This document shows positions 33,701 through 47,299 of a stretch of 64,000 bases of DNA, in pieces. Source of the stretch: Procambarus clarkii (lineage: Eukaryota > Arthropoda > Malacostraca > Decapoda > Cambaridae); contig NC_091227.1 of assembly GCF_040958095.1 (NCBI RefSeq), forward strand, positions 17,441,432-17,505,431, read 5' to 3'. Position 1 is the stretch's first letter. Each line of letters opens with the position of its first letter. Both the position numbers and the translations under genes were made by a program. The notes under the pieces are model-generated. The model did no database searches and was not told the DNA's origin. It saw only the letters and a program-made list of their open reading frames with translations.

Positions 33701-36700
33701 GTACTTATGTACTGTATTTGTAAATTTTGTCACACTCTCCTGAGTGCTTTGTCAAGGTCTGAGTATTTTACTTTGAGTATATACATACTTGGACCTTGAC
33801 AGAGCACTCAGGAGAGTGCAAAAGACTTTGTGTAAATCTTTACATAAAATTCACAAATACACAAGTGAGAGTTTTATCCTATATTATTATAGTCTGTGAA
33901 AAGACATTACCATTATTTAAAAACATTATTTATGTACACTTGTAGCAGAACTCACCTCAAAGTCTATTCTATGAAGATTAAGAATTAGTAGTAACAGCAT
34001 ATTGGTGTTATAGAACTCGTGGGCCAGCTGTGCCAACACAATGTCCTGAGGTTCGGAATCAGTGGTGCCATACAGCATCGTCTTTATCTGCGTCAGGCTC
34101 TTGCTTGTATCCTCTTGTGCCTGGTGGACAAAATTATTTTTGTATTTACTTTTATTACTCAGGAAGCCAGCCAGCCAGTTGCTGGAGAGTAGAAGTGGTG
34201 TTTCAACACTATCACTGTGACACTACTGTGGAGGACTGGCCCATGATTTACCGAGAAAGGTGGACTCGCCGGCGCGAGTGCCAGTAGAAGAAAGGCCCAG
34301 GGAAGCTATCTTGAGTGTTGTACAATAGAAAATAGAAGATGTCTCGCTGGGATAGAAGATGGCATAAGTTCTTCAGAGTGTCCTGTGTGAATGTGACACC
34401 GGCGATGTTATGTTACATACATATGTAAGAAGCGTATATAGTAAAGAAGTACATGGGGTGATGGTTTTGACTTGTGTTGTTTGCCCTCATTCCTATTGGA
34501 TTAACTATTACTGCCAGTTCTTAATTACTTGCCATGACTCAGGGTTGGATCTGGTAAGAGCCTGCCTACAATGGGCAAGTTTATTGATGGTAGGCTAAGG
34601 TAAACGTCCTCACAAGTACACTACATTATTCTTGTGGCCCTTAGGAATTATAAGTAAAACTTACCACCCTGATTAGGGGATGGTAAAAATTTTGTAACAA
34701 GGAATATATTGGCCCCACTGAAGGAGACAATAGTGGCAAGGGACAATAGTGAAATGCTGGTTGGGTAAACTTAAGTGTTTATAATAGATGCTAACCCAAT
34801 TGACAGTTAGAAGTACCCATTCCTTGGTGGGTACAATTTCCCATTAGTTTAATGATAATCAATTGTAACTTAAGTGCACAATATCCACAATCATGCTTTT
34901 CAATTAACCACATTAATTGAAAAGGAAGAATTATAGGGAGTGTGGACAGGAGGACAATTCAATGGTTTTTCTGTAGAGTGACAGATTGGGCCCTGCAACC
35001 TCCAGATTATTTCTCAATGTGCATGTTGTAACGTCAAAACCTGCCTTTGTTTTAAAGCTAGTTATCTGTGTATGTAAAATTTTAAAGTTTTTTGTTTTTA
35101 CCGTGATAATTAAGTAGTCTATCATAAGCCCAAATAAAGAAATATACCAGACAATTATCACAAAAATTATACACTAAAGTGCTTGTGAGAAACTGCTGGC
35201 AATAACAGTCATTAAATTTCACTTAACAGTCTATATGATTGAGAAATAGTATATATATTAATAGGAGTGTGCTTGGACAGGTGTCCAATCGCTCCTACCA
35301 TGTACAGTACAGTATTTCACCATTTGCCAGTAACAACTATACTGCTTCTTAGCGATTGACGTGGAATATTAAGATACCTATTTTTAAGCATAACAAGCCT
35401 TAAATTCATTATCAGGTTACTTGTTCTTGAAACCTACGAAGAAACTCAGGATACTGTATAGCTTCTTCAGCTATAGCCCCACCACCTCGCACCTCCTTGG
35501 GAACATTTGGTGACCTAACATCATTGCAATATAGATGAAAATTTCTTACTTTTCAAAGAAGAAAATTATAATTTTTTTAAAAGGACGTACAGTATTTTCA
35601 TTTTTTATATTGTTCTGAGGACTAAACTTTAATTCTTAGCGTATATAACATATATACTGTATTATTACACTGAGAAATTACATTATTGTGATACACCAAT
35701 GAAATCCACTAGGAGCTGTGATCGAACCTATGAGCTTTTTCCACGTCGTGGCACAGTTGACTAGAGCATGCATCAGGGAACACCCAGCGCATAGGTTCGA
35801 ACCCTCATCATGGCTCCTGTGGATTTGTTCGTGTATATTACCATTTAAAGTATAATTGTATTTTTGGTACAGGTGTTTTGCTCTATATAAATACTTGGCA
35901 GAAAGAGCACACAGTGCTTTTTCTGTGACAGTCATCTATTGAATATTTGTAGACAACATTTTGTCTGTAAGGACTTTACCTATAAAATTTAAGACAAGAC
36001 TAGTGCTCATTAATGGAAAAAACAGGGAAAGGGTGATATCAGTGAGGAAATAGAAGGTTGGGGTGACTCCAAGTATTCCTTTGACTTATGATTATTACTG
36101 TATTAAGTAAGGTCTTCTCACAGACATAACAGAGGATAAAAACCTACACTTGTATATTTATGAAATTTATGTAAGGAATTTACACCAAAGTCTTTCACAC
36201 TCTTCTGAGTGCTTTGTCAAGGTCTGAGTGTGTGATTAGGACGAGGCTTACATCTCAACGTCTAATAAATGATGAGATGTAAGTCTTGTCCTAATTCAGC
36301 CCATCCTCCTGTTTTGGTAGTACTTATAGTAACAATGAGGACCATAAAATATATACCGACGTACAGCGAAATTAGAATGTAGAAATCTGAACTATTGAGT
36401 TGGACAATCCGGAAAACTATTTTTTACTTGTGTTGCTTTGACAAACTAAACTAACCTAGGCCTAATAAACAATATCCGAGGCCTAATATAGCATGTGTGC
36501 TATACTAGGCCTAGGAATATTTAAGTTTGTGTTTTAGCTTCATTTTAAAAGAATTCCTTACCAGTCAGTATACTGTACAGTACTATCGTCTAGAAGCTAA
36601 GAACATACGAATTCTGACTACTGGCAATCGTCACAATAGGTACGATCTAAACAGGAGGATGGGTTGCCTAATCACACACTCAGACCTTGACAAAGCATTC

Positions 36701-36765
36701 AGAGAGTGCAAAAGACTAAATTCCTTACATAAATTTCAAATATAAAATTGTGGATTTTCATACTA

Positions 36766-36806
<41 letters not shown>

Positions 36807-39800
36807 GTGTCCTATGGGTTCCGTACCCCCCTTTATGTCTGAAGTCTCCCAGCCAGTGGCGAGGTTTCAGACAGTTTAGAAAAGACCACTCGAAACTGTC
36901 AACCGCTCAAGATTATTAACATAGAAGGAAAAAAAAAAGGCAAATTATCATAGATATTTAAGTATCTTATGGTAAAATTAAAAAGAATTTGCCTGCGATA
37001 TCCAATTATTTTCTCGAAAAGTGTCCAAACCCTCCAATACACCCTAGAAATCAAAACACACGACACAGAAAAAATCCTCGTTACTAGCACTGGTGAATGA
37101 GCCAAGCAAACAGTGGTGCTACCACTGTCAGATGAGAAAATAACATTTTCTAACCATCAAAAAGGCAACAACAGACTAAAGCTTCTTACCTCAACAAGGG
37201 GAAGCAGAAGACTATAGCCATTCATCCAGCATACAATCCATCCCGGGAATATCGTTTCTGCCATACTGGAAAAACGGTTAACCAGGGTCAAAGGTAGACC
37301 AGCCTTAGCCCCAGAGATCCCACTGTTAGAGACAACATTTCATCTTTGAACCTCTCATGCAGTTTTCTCTAACTTTTTTTTTTGAATCATGCATACCCAG
37401 ACCAATTCAATCCCAGCTCATCCACCCCCTACATCAACTAAGTTATTAATGGAGAAAGAGGAATGGATAAATATCCGTAACACATGTAAATTCACAATTT
37501 CTTATAGGATCAAACTACCTGTACTGTGTGTATTGTCTACATTCGATAATCTGAATCACATGGGCCCACCCCATTCGAGTTACCCGAACATTTGACTTGG
37601 CCGAAATTTTTACCAGGAATGTCAGAAAATAAATGGAAATTTTCATAAAATTCAATCACTCACAGCTCATCTTAAATGAGTAGAATAACTTGCTACTGCT
37701 TAACATCTCCATGTCGATTGCTACTGCTACCAGACATGGTACTAGCAAAATATTATTGAATTTTGTTAAAACAAAAAATTTAGGACAAAGACCTTTCAGC
37801 AAAACGAGCGTCACGAGGGAGAATCGCAAAGAACATGATTGAGAAGTTCAACTGGGTCAGGACTGGTCCATCCAAGTACGATACAGACTGCCAGAATAAA
37901 AAAATTCCCATTGTATCCATGAAATACACAGTTTTGTATGTGGTTGCAGGAGGATGGGTGGACAAGAGCAGGCAGTTGTATGCTGGCAGTAGGTTGAAAC
38001 TTTTTGGTAATGTAATACAGTGCTCAGCGAGGCATAAAAACCATTCGACAAAGTCTGGCACACCAGCCTAAAATAATCAATTTTAGAACTAGGGCTTCCA
38101 GAAAGGTTGGCAGGGCTGCCTGTCAGCCACTGGTCCCCTCCCTGAACTACTCTCATCCCTCTTATCTCCCAACACCTTCCATTCCCCACCCCCTTGGTCA
38201 GGTGAAATAAGGAGAATTTTAAAGGCTTGATTGATGACTTGCCAGTGAGAAACAGACTGCCTGAATTTCTTATCAGTTAAACAGCCAAAAATTCAAATTA
38301 ATTTATTCAAGTTTCTCGTTCCATATAACCTTTTAATCCAAATCCCCTTTTTTATGTTAAATGGTCAAAAAATAAACAAATAACAAGAATTCATTCGGAT
38401 TATTTGGAGACTTGGGTTACCGGAATTCAAATTACGGAGCTCTAATAGTACAGATATTTCCATTTGTAATATGATGTCATAAAAAGTGTAGGACAAAAAC
38501 GTGTATGGGTTTAAAGTGGTGAAAAAAGGAGAGAAGCGAGGTACTGCATGTTTTAGTGAAACCAAGTGATGTAAGATTGTATATAATAACTGGAAAAAGA
38601 TTGCAAGGAAAATAGTTAGGGGTGAGAAGGAAACAAGATAAAGTTTGAGGAGTTTGGAAGTTGAATGACTTGTAAAGAAAAAATATTTTACAGATAGGGT
38701 TAAACATTATCATGGCAGGAAAAACGTGAAGGATATAAGAGGGAACTGTGCAGAAAGACGTACATAACGTTATCAATAGGTGAAGTGAATGAACAAATCC
38801 ACAAGGGTGGTGATGAGGGATTTGAACTTACACCCGGGATGATCCCAGACGCCGCCTTAGTCGACTAGGCCACGACGTGGTTAAAAACTTTTTTCACGCC
38901 CTCCTCACCATTGTATTAACTGTGGGGACATTGTGCACTTGCATCTCAACTCTATTCATATCCAAAAATTATTTATGGACTTTTAAGATTGGTCTTATCT
39001 TGGTTTGGACTAATGTGGCACTCTGGGATGACTCATCATAACCCTCTTTTTATCAGAAAGTGTTGAGTTCCAAAGGCACAGCTACTGTTCCTTCTGCCAC
39101 TTCTCCCTCTGTATCTTCTGTTGACACCACTCTACTACAGCATACGAGTCTCTTGCCGTAGTAGTAGTTACAGCAATTTCTGCAAATTCCTGCCTTGGGG
39201 AGCAACAAAATGGGATAATTCAGAAAACTAACCAAGCATACAGTACAGTACTGTATGTAGGAAAACCTTTTTCTAAGCAGTATACTGTATTTGGTTATTC
39301 TCATATATGCTCTTCCTTCCCAGCTTCATATGCATGATGGTGGCTTTTCTTAGCCTAGGATTCTAGAGGAATTTGATAAAGCTGAACTGGAGGACTTTGT
39401 TGTGGAGTTGGTGCTGCCAGTGATAACGAATTGGTGATTTCTGTACATAGTGTTATGCTGCAGCGGGAAAAGTTTTCAACTTTATGTAAAGCACTTTTCT
39501 ATCAATATTCTGGCCTGGATCGAGTATTCTTCAGTTCTCCCTAGCAGAAGTATTACTTGACAGGAACAGCTTGAAGAGTTCTCTGCTGTATCAGAGTGGA
39601 ACATCAACCTGCCCTGCCCTGACGGTGAGAGCTTAACCAAAGGTAATAAACATCATGCCATTGTGAGGGAGTAAACAAGTGTAATGCTCAGAAGTGTTGT
39701 ACATACAGTACATTTAAAATTACACTTGCAGGGCCCAAATATGACAAAGCAAGAGTTGATCTACAACTGCTGTAAATACCAACTCACCACAGTCCAACAC

Positions 39801-40317
39801 TACTTGATAAATTGAGAATACACTATTATATCAAAGTGTCATACTGTATATATCCACACTAAGACAAGAGCTCATAACACGAGAACTGCAGCCCAACCAC
39901 CTTGTAATGCCACGGTTATACTGCAGTTCAATGTGAATACCATTCAGAGTATTTTTTAAATAGTAAACAAATACTTTTAGATTTAAAAACAAAACCGACA
40001 ATAGCTTTTGTTATAAAATTAAACAAATGGAAACCAGGGCAATGTAACAACAATGCTAGGAGATAAAGACAGTAAAATAGAGCTTGGCAAAATACTTGGT
40101 TCAATGCTGTACTGTACTAAAACAAAAAATGCACTTCAAACAAGATCAATCCATTTATCACAAGAAGAGATCCATTTAGCCAATTGTTCTGAACCACACA
40201 CTTTCTCCAATCTACCTTCTCAGCCTTTTTGTCAGATCTTTCAAGAGCTGTAAGTGCATCCTTGAGGGCTTTGGACACCTCCTGGGGGCTTTTTGGGCTC
40301 TTGCGAAAAAGGGACAT
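30453..40317 (-). CDS. CAB39: Mo25 / calcium-binding protein 39, six coding exons, complete
   Basis: Minus-strand coding exons 40317-40216, 34120-33956, 33327-33209, 31803-31635, 31310-31146 and 30743-30453 join in phase to 1011 nt (336 residues; human CAB39 has 341). Seen: N-terminal [95 protein letters not shown] and C-terminal [20 protein letters not shown]. All introns have GT/AG ends. Established: Mo25 is a cytosolic helical-repeat scaffold that binds the pseudokinase STRAD to stabilise active LKB1, and activates MST3/4, STK25 and SPAK/OSR1 kinases. Intron 1 of the coding region (34121-40215) holds nested MITEs and SINEs, but every exon is intact. The start has a purine at -3. Confidence 0.97.
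31146..31310 (-). CDS. CAB39: Mo25 coding exon 5
   Basis: [20 protein letters not shown] to [13 protein letters not shown], phase 0 at both ends; acceptor ctttcag, donor gtaagt. Confidence 0.95.
31635..31803 (-). CDS. CAB39: Mo25 coding exon 4
   Basis: Completes the split Gly, then [17 protein letters not shown] to [12 protein letters not shown]; acceptor gcgaatag, donor gtatat. The [11 protein letters not shown] motif is nearly invariant in the family. Confidence 0.95.
31811..33200. other. Mo25 intron between exons 3 and 4
   Basis: Unique-looking AT-rich intron; a 13-nt C run lies at about 32273. No repeat family or hidden exon recognised. Confidence 0.4.
33209..33327 (-). CDS. CAB39: Mo25 coding exon 3
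   Basis: [20 protein letters not shown] to FTLMK plus GG of a split Gly codon; acceptor ttgtag, donor gtaagt. Confidence 0.95.
33690..33900. mobile_element. Foldback element F2, copy 1
   Basis: Inverted arms: cactctcctgagtgctttgt with caaggtctgagta (33731-33768) and tacttggaccttgacagagc with actcaggagagtgc (about 33786-33820), separated by ~20 nt. Flanks repeat aaaattcacaaatac-type AT-rich ends. Same family as 36150-36765. Confidence 0.6.
33956..34120 (-). CDS. CAB39: Mo25 coding exon 2
   Basis: 55 codons, [20 protein letters not shown] to LNLHRIDFE, flanked by a tccaccag acceptor and gtgagt donor. Matches the human KNLVAMKEILYG to LQLIDFE region. Confidence 0.95.
34140..35680. other. Mo25 coding intron 1, unrecognised part
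   Basis: Contains a moderately GC-rich block at 34160-34440 with open frames of unknown origin; otherwise AT-rich and unassigned. Confidence 0.35.
35690..35835 (+). mobile_element. SINE family D-like tRNA-derived copies
   Basis: The tRNA-like stretch ccacgtcgtggcacagttga, ctagagcatgcatcaggg and B-box ggttcgaaccctcatcatgg is followed by ctcctgtggatttgttcg, the family D end. A reversed family end (gaaatccactaggagctgtg, atcgaacc) precedes it, so two ends lie head to head. Confidence 0.5.
36150..36765. mobile_element. Foldback element F2, copy 2, split by MITE M1
   Basis: Long inverted arms of about 100 bp: left aaatttatgtaaggaattta through ctttgtcaaggtctgagtgt and gtgattagg (36163-36240); right cctaatcacacactcagacc through ttccttacataaatttc (36670-36740). 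A smaller hairpin (gcttacatctca/tgagatgtaag) lies between. MITE M1 is inserted at about 36297-36668, flanked by CCTAAT. Confidence 0.65.
36297..36668 (+). mobile_element. MITE M1, copy in Mo25 intron
   Basis: The ends cagcccatcctcctgtttt and aaacaggaggatgggttg are inverted complements, with pairing extending over about 40 bp. The interior carries ctaggcctaataaacaatat and tgctatactaggcctagg. An inverted copy lies at 59257-59630. Flanking CCTAAT on both sides is a candidate 6-8 bp target duplication, as for hAT-type MITEs. Confidence 0.65.
36764..36806. repeat. (ATT)n microsatellite
   Basis: About 14 ATT units directly beside the right end of F2 copy 2. Confidence 0.9.
36810..38780. other. Mo25 coding intron 1, unrecognised part
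   Basis: No family recognised. A short minus-strand frame near 37265-37193 (MAETIFPGW...) ends at a gtaaga-like donor but does not belong to Mo25, whose exons already join in phase. Confidence 0.4.
38795..38883 (-). mobile_element. SINE family D fragment
   Basis: aatccacaagggtggtgatg, cccagacgccgccttagtcg and actaggccacgacgtgg match the tRNA-like head of family D in reverse. Confidence 0.6.
38884..40200. other. Mo25 coding intron 1, part next to exon 1
   Basis: AT-rich and unassigned; no repeat family or conserved exon was recognised. Confidence 0.35.
40216..40317 (-). CDS. CAB39: Mo25 coding exon 1
   Basis: 34 codons, [12 protein letters not shown] to SDKKAEK, then gtagat donor in phase 0. 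Continuous 5' UTR runs to an acceptor (ttcacag) with the exon beginning at 40357, so an upstream non-coding exon is expected. Confidence 0.93.
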
Positions 40318-40819
40318 CGCGGTGGCCTTCCTCCCCCACCTTTTATAACACCATCACCTGTGAACAAAAAATCCATCATCAGTACACCAACATTTAATGC
40401 TACATTAAAGCTATTCTACCAGCAGACGATTAGTCTGTTGGTAAACATGGGCAAACAACATTTAGCAGCAACATGGGCAATTAATTCAATCATGAACATG
40501 ATTTTTTTAAATTAAAACATGTTAGAATATACAATAATAATTATAATTAATATGCTATCCAAACAATTCACACAGCTCCTGCTGGCTAGTGAACCTCCTG
40601 CTGGTTCTGTGATATAGTGTCTCGAAAAGTGTGTCTGCTGAGCCCACCAAATTACCCCTTGCAGATTCTCCACCCAATCATTCAGATGATTTCAGATCAC
40701 CATCTCATTTTTTCCTCTAACCCACTCCTTACACAATGGAACATATGCACTTATAAACACATCCCTCTCTCTACCTATCATACATTCAACCCTTACGTCC
40801 AGACACATTACCCCATAAG

Positions 40820-41170
40820 AGGCCGGTGCACAAGTTGGAGAAACTAGTAGGGTGCTCCAGTGGATAAGGAAGTACTGTACTGTACACCTAAGCAATAGGA
40901 AGCAGCGAGTTATTGTGAGGGGTGAGACCTCAGAATGGGTTGATGTCACCAGCAGTCTCATAGTTCTGTATTCAGACCTATCCTGTTTCTAATATACATA
41001 AATGATCTTCCAGAGGGAATACTCATTCCTCTCTGTTTGCCAATGCCAAAATTGTGAGAAAGATTAAGACAGGACAGCATAAAGCTACAAGATGACCTGG
41101 ACAAACTGAAGGAATGGTCCAACAAATGGCTTGCCTGGACAAATGTATAGTAATGAAGATAGATGTACAG
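40820..41170 (+). mobile_element. LINE reverse transcriptase fragment, degraded
   Basis: Discontinuous frames give AHKLEKLVGCSSG, NRKQRVIVRGETSEWVD, LFLIYINDLPEGI and an FANDAKIVRKI-like box in place of FADD, then LQDDLDKLKEWSNKWL: the central RT motifs of a Jockey/CR1-type LINE. Lies in the first (UTR) intron of Mo25, in antisense, and resembles 63200-63330. Confidence 0.7.
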
Positions 41171-42215
41171 TACTTGTCAAAAGTATGCACCCCCGTCCCC
41201 GCCCAGCTCAAGGCGGCATGTACTTATGGCAAAATAATAATAATGGTCTTACGACTTATGGGTGAAAGATTGTAGATACTGTAGAAGTATGTGCCGGGTA
41301 CATTACACCACGGTGTATGCTACCTTTCTGGAGCCACACAGTTGGGATATTTAGTTGCCCCCCAGGACGTTCATAGTGAGTAGTGTTGTCTCTCACTCTA
41401 GCACCTTGCCATATTTTATTGCAGTTAACAGTGGTGGTGGTGGCATAATAATGATCTTATGGCACACACCATAGATATAAAAAAAACTATTGCTCAGATC
41501 ATTGCCTTTAGCAGGTCACCAATTTAAGGAAACAATTGTTGGGTGTAGCAAAGTCAACATTTGGAAGTGTTTTGCATGCTTTTGAAGGAAAAACAGTGGT
41601 TACACGCCATCACAAACATTGATCTGGTCAATGTTTAAAATAAATATATGTTTAAACCCTTTATTCACAATAATTACAGTACAGTAGTAGCTAAAGTTTA
41701 CCAAACTTTCTCAACTTAAGTGTTTGGTTAACCTATTACTATACACATACCAATCAAAAGAAGTGCTAAGTCTGCAGACACAAACAATGCTCTCTTCTGT
41801 CACATTAAGAATTCTAATCATCCTATCGATTAGTCGTCCTCTAAAATAATCTATCCTGCCTCTACTCTACACAGATGCCGTTTTGTCGAATAGACTGATA
41901 CACATCGTACCCAACATGAACCAGAGTCCTGGCTTTGTTGTTGTTGTTGTTGTTGACTCTTCCTTTTCACAGTATGAATATACTTAAATGTTAAATACGA
42001 AAAGATTTTTAGACGAGCTTTACCCAAAAACCCAACATGTCCTGCATACAAGAAAACGCTAAATATACATATAACAATTTAATACTGGTAATTCAACGTA
42101 AAGAATGCACAAAAAAATAGACAAATGTGCGCGTGCACAACACTGAGAAATGGCACGTTAATTTTTGACAGACGTCAATGATCGTAGTCAATACCTATTA
42201 TCCAGCAACTTTACC
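41171..42215. other. Mo25 UTR intron, right part
   Basis: Unassigned, apart from a (GTT)n run at 41937-41955. Confidence 0.4.
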
Positions 42216-42218
42216 TAC

Positions 42219-42870
42219 CTCGATTAAATCACAAAAGGATAAAGTAAGGCCCACCAAGTTGCTTCGGGCGACAAGGATTGCCAGCTAAGAGGTGGTCATG
42301 ACGGAGTGTGGACCAGAGTGGGAGCGGCCGAGCCAACACCACTCAGCACACACACACACACACACACTAGGCCCCAGACCTGACATAACACAACCATCAG
42401 TGGTGTAGTGTAGTGAGTGTAAACAGGAGTCTGGGGAGGCCGCCCCCCCATGACACACCCCACCACCACCCCTGGCACCCCCGTCTGGCCCTACCCTCCC
42501 CCTCCCACCCCACCTGGCCCCCCGCCCACAGCCCCCACACACCCCCCGCCCACAGCAGGGGGGCGCGAGGTGTGGTGTGGGCTAGGGAGGTGTGAGCCAC
42601 CACTCTCCCCACGCCCCTCCTGCGCCTCTCCCAGGCCACTCACCCGCCGGCGGCGCCCCCGACCCTCCTGCGGCAGCTCGGGGCGGCTCTCCCTCACGTC
42701 TCGCCCCTGGCCACCGGGTACAACCTCACGGATTTAGCTTTTAGTTTTGCCCCGATATCACGAGCTCTCAACACTGATTGACTATCAGTGGGTGCGGGTG
42801 TGGAGGGTCCGGGCTGCTGCCGACACCCACCAATCAGCGCGCAGGGCCACCCTCCTACACCAATCACAGT
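42219..42870 (-). promoter_or_regulatory. GC-rich promoter region and probable non-coding exon 1 of Mo25
   Basis: The only strongly GC-rich, CpG-containing block outside the minisatellite (about 42300-42870). At its left edge the minus strand has a GAG|gtaggt donor (exon end at 42219) that could splice to the 5' UTR acceptor at 40357. Includes a CA run at 42345-42367. Open frames here (e.g. 42450-42737) reflect base composition. Confidence 0.55.
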
Positions 42871-42879
42871 CCAGAACCT

Positions 42880-43605
42880 TCCTCGTCGGCCAATCAAATA
42901 TCAGATTCTCTGCCATATTATATGCTCACTTTTTGGAGAGGGAATAAAGGAATTTAGGAATGTATTTAGCTTTGTTTTGAATAATTTTATATTAAATTAT
43001 TTTTGTATTTAAAAAACAAGAGTATAAACCTGCCTAAGGGCGCAAATCCTTGATATGCCTTTTGTAAACAAGAGAAAGTATGTAATGTCTATTCATTTTG
43101 AATTCTTCCCGCCAAAAGCTAAATAATTCTTTATATATTTATTAAATTTAAATCTAATATTAGACACATAATCACAATAGCTTTTTACGTAATGAAAAAA
43201 ATATTTTCAAGGCATTCCTTATTTACCAATTTACCAACGCCAATGAGGCGCTAAATTCAATTATATTTTCTGATTCCAATCATCAATGTCTGGGAAACAG
43301 GAAAAATGCACATGTATATTAATGCAAAAATATATAAAACGGCTAACACTTAATTTAGGTATTTTTCAAAAAGCTAAAATACTACTTAATTATATTTATA
43401 CGAGATTGTCAAAATGACCCAAGCACTTTCTTCTAACCTTATAGCAGAGTAGCATTTAGTTAATTAAACAGTTAGCTATATATATACAAGTGTCTTACAC
43501 ACCCATCAGCATAGAACTAAAAAAAACACTGCACTCCTCATTGCAACACCACTTGAAACTACTGCATTGATTCCTTTATATATAATTTACGGCCTCACTA
43601 ACACG
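42880..43605. other. Start of the Mo25-ASPDH intergenic gap, nothing recognised
   Basis: AT-rich, no exon or repeat family identified. Confidence 0.4.
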
Positions 43606-43609
43606 ATTA

Positions 43610-43935
43610 TTACCTGAATTTACCTGAGGGCCACTAACACTAGTGACCACGACGAGGACAGGAAGCCGGCGGCTTGACGAAGGCCCCCCCCCCTCTCTCC
43701 TTTTTGCCTTGATTTTTTCCAGTTGAACTTTACAATTTAACAGAGTTTTGGCATTTATTATTTACGGCTTCAGCGGGTATGCAGTTCCATGGGTTTATAT
43801 AACCCTGTGGGTGAAAAAGCATCTCCTGTTTTCAGTCCTACATTGTGCCTTGTTGAGCTTGAAACCATTGCTCCTTATTTGTGTTACATCTGACCTGAAG
43901 AAATTGTCTCATTTGGCTCATTTGGGCACACAATT
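43610..43935 (-). mobile_element. LINE-X 3' end
   Basis: Reverse LINE-X signature: tacctgagggccactaacac, gaggacaggaagccggcggc, ttacggcttcagcgggtatg, gttccatgggtttatataac, cttgaaaccattgctcctta on the plus strand. Confidence 0.8.
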
Positions 43936-44060
43936 TCCACCTGTTTCCTTGGTGATATCCTTCCAAACTTGGGCCAACATCTCCTTCATTTGGTCACTTT
44001 GACTTTTCCTTCATGTTCGTTACTTTTCCTACTATGTTGTGACACGATTAGTCAGGGAGC

Positions 44061-44162
<102 letters not shown>

Positions 44163-44164
44163 TA

Positions 44165-45780
<1,616 letters not shown>

Positions 45781-45784
45781 TTGT

Positions 45785-46415
45785 ACAGCAAGTGGGAGCG
45801 GCAGTAAAAAAAGCTAACCAAACCGTAGGAATAATGAAGTGTAGCCTTCACTTGTAAGGAAAATAAGGCAGTTATTCAACTGTATAAATCTCTGGATAAA
45901 TCACTTGGATCATTGTGTCCAAGCATGGAGATCTCGTCTTCAGAATGACATAGCTGCTCCGGAGAAAGTTCAACACCCGGCATCCAAAATAATTCCAGAA
46001 CGAAGTCAACTCTCATTCCAACAACGGTTAAGGGCCGCAGGGCTAATAATACTTAAAACTAGAGATGACAGGGTTGATCTTATCGAAACTTTTAAAATAC
46101 TTAACAATTTGGAGGATGTTAAACCTGTCAACTTCAAAAGGTCGGATGTAACACAAACAAGGAGCAACAGTTTCAGGCTCAACAAGCTACAATATAGGAC
46201 TGAAAGCAGATGTTTTTTTCACTCATATGGGTGGAACCCAATGGAACCGCCTACCCGCTGAAATAGTAATCGCCAAAACACTGCTGAATTTTAAAATCCA
46301 GTTTGAAAAAAAATCCTCAGGACAAATGGGGTGATTTGTGATAAGCAGTCAGCTTCCTGGCCTCGTCGAGGACCACTGGCGTAAGTGGCCCCTCAGGTAA
46401 ATTCAGGTATATTTA
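45785..46415 (+). mobile_element. LINE-X 3' part
   Basis: Coding remnants DHCVQAWRSRLQNDIAAPEK, VQHPASKIIPERSQLSFQQR and [20 protein letters not shown], then KRSDVTQTRSNSFRLNKLQ and the 3' signature ending ctcaggtaaattcaggtata. Confidence 0.85.
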
Positions 46416-46629
46416 ATTTTTACTCGAGTATCATGCACCCCGGCCCCACCCATCTAGTGTTGTGGGCGGCACTGGATGGGCTACATATATATTCACATAA
46501 TGGGCTCAAGTATTGGTACGTGAATGTGTGATCAATGTGTGGTCACGTTACAAGAATGAGTAGTTTGATTACAACACTTCTTAGCACAATAAGTCAAAAT
46601 TGGGCAGTGCAGATTATTCACCAATTTTA

Positions 46630-46802
46630 ACTATCAGGGAAAAGCGCCAAGCCATCACGACTATATGGCGCTGGGAAGGGGTCAGGATAAGGATTTGGGA
46701 TGGGACGGGGGAAAGGAATGGTGCCCAACCACTAGGATGGTCGGGGATTGAACGCCGACCTGCATGAAGCGAGACCGTCGCTCTACCTTCCAGCCCAGAA
46801 TG
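46630..46802 (-). mobile_element. tRNA-derived SINE (family E)
   Basis: On the minus strand: head ctggaaggtagagcgacggt, B-box gcgttcaatccccgacc, body agtggttgggcaccattcct and 3' end ccatatagtcgtgatggctt with ggcgcttttccc. Confidence 0.75.
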
Positions 46803-47099
46803 CGTGGCAACTTTCTTCTCTCCCTCTGTCATTTGTCTCACTCAAGTTCACATGCTCAGCCCTACAAAGCTGCTATTGAAATCACACAAATGAATTCGTT
46901 ACAAAGCGTATACAGTGTTACTCAACTCTGGCCGCGGGGAATTGTCAAACAAACGACCTTGGCTACACATTTAAACTTCAGTATATTTGAATTACATGGA
47001 CATTCAATACACATATTTTAATTTTTGTATTAATTTTCATATAGCTCCATATGTAATTTGTATCTTGTGAGAGCAATGAGTGAGTCAGTAGCCCGTATA

Positions 47100-47290
47100 T
47101 GCTAAGCAGTAAATTAACCGGGTAATACAGTATGATACTGGCACCAGTCGCCCACAGGGACCACGACCAGTTCGATCCGCATATTAGCTGCTGGCTCCAG
47201 CAGCCTCGTACAGCAAGCCTGGGTATCACAGGTGGCTACATACCTGCAGCCGCAGGGGATAAATCCCGAAGGGTTCAAGTTCAAGTGCAA
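47100..47290. repeat. Possible dispersed repeat, unassigned
   Basis: A compact GC-richer block (gggaccacgaccagttcgat, cagcagcctcgtacagcaag) unlike its surroundings, ending where a LINE-X copy begins. Confidence 0.3.
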
Positions 47291-47299
47291 TAATCGTCA

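Noticed and set aside
37193-37265. Minus-strand MAETIFPGW... frame followed by a donor, considered as an extra Mo25 exon
   Set aside because: Mo25 exons 1 and 2 already join in phase and match the family without a gap; the peptide has no counterpart in CAB39.
42285-42737. Overlapping GC-rich frames on both strands
   Set aside because: They reflect base composition of the Mo25 promoter region; no conserved domain.
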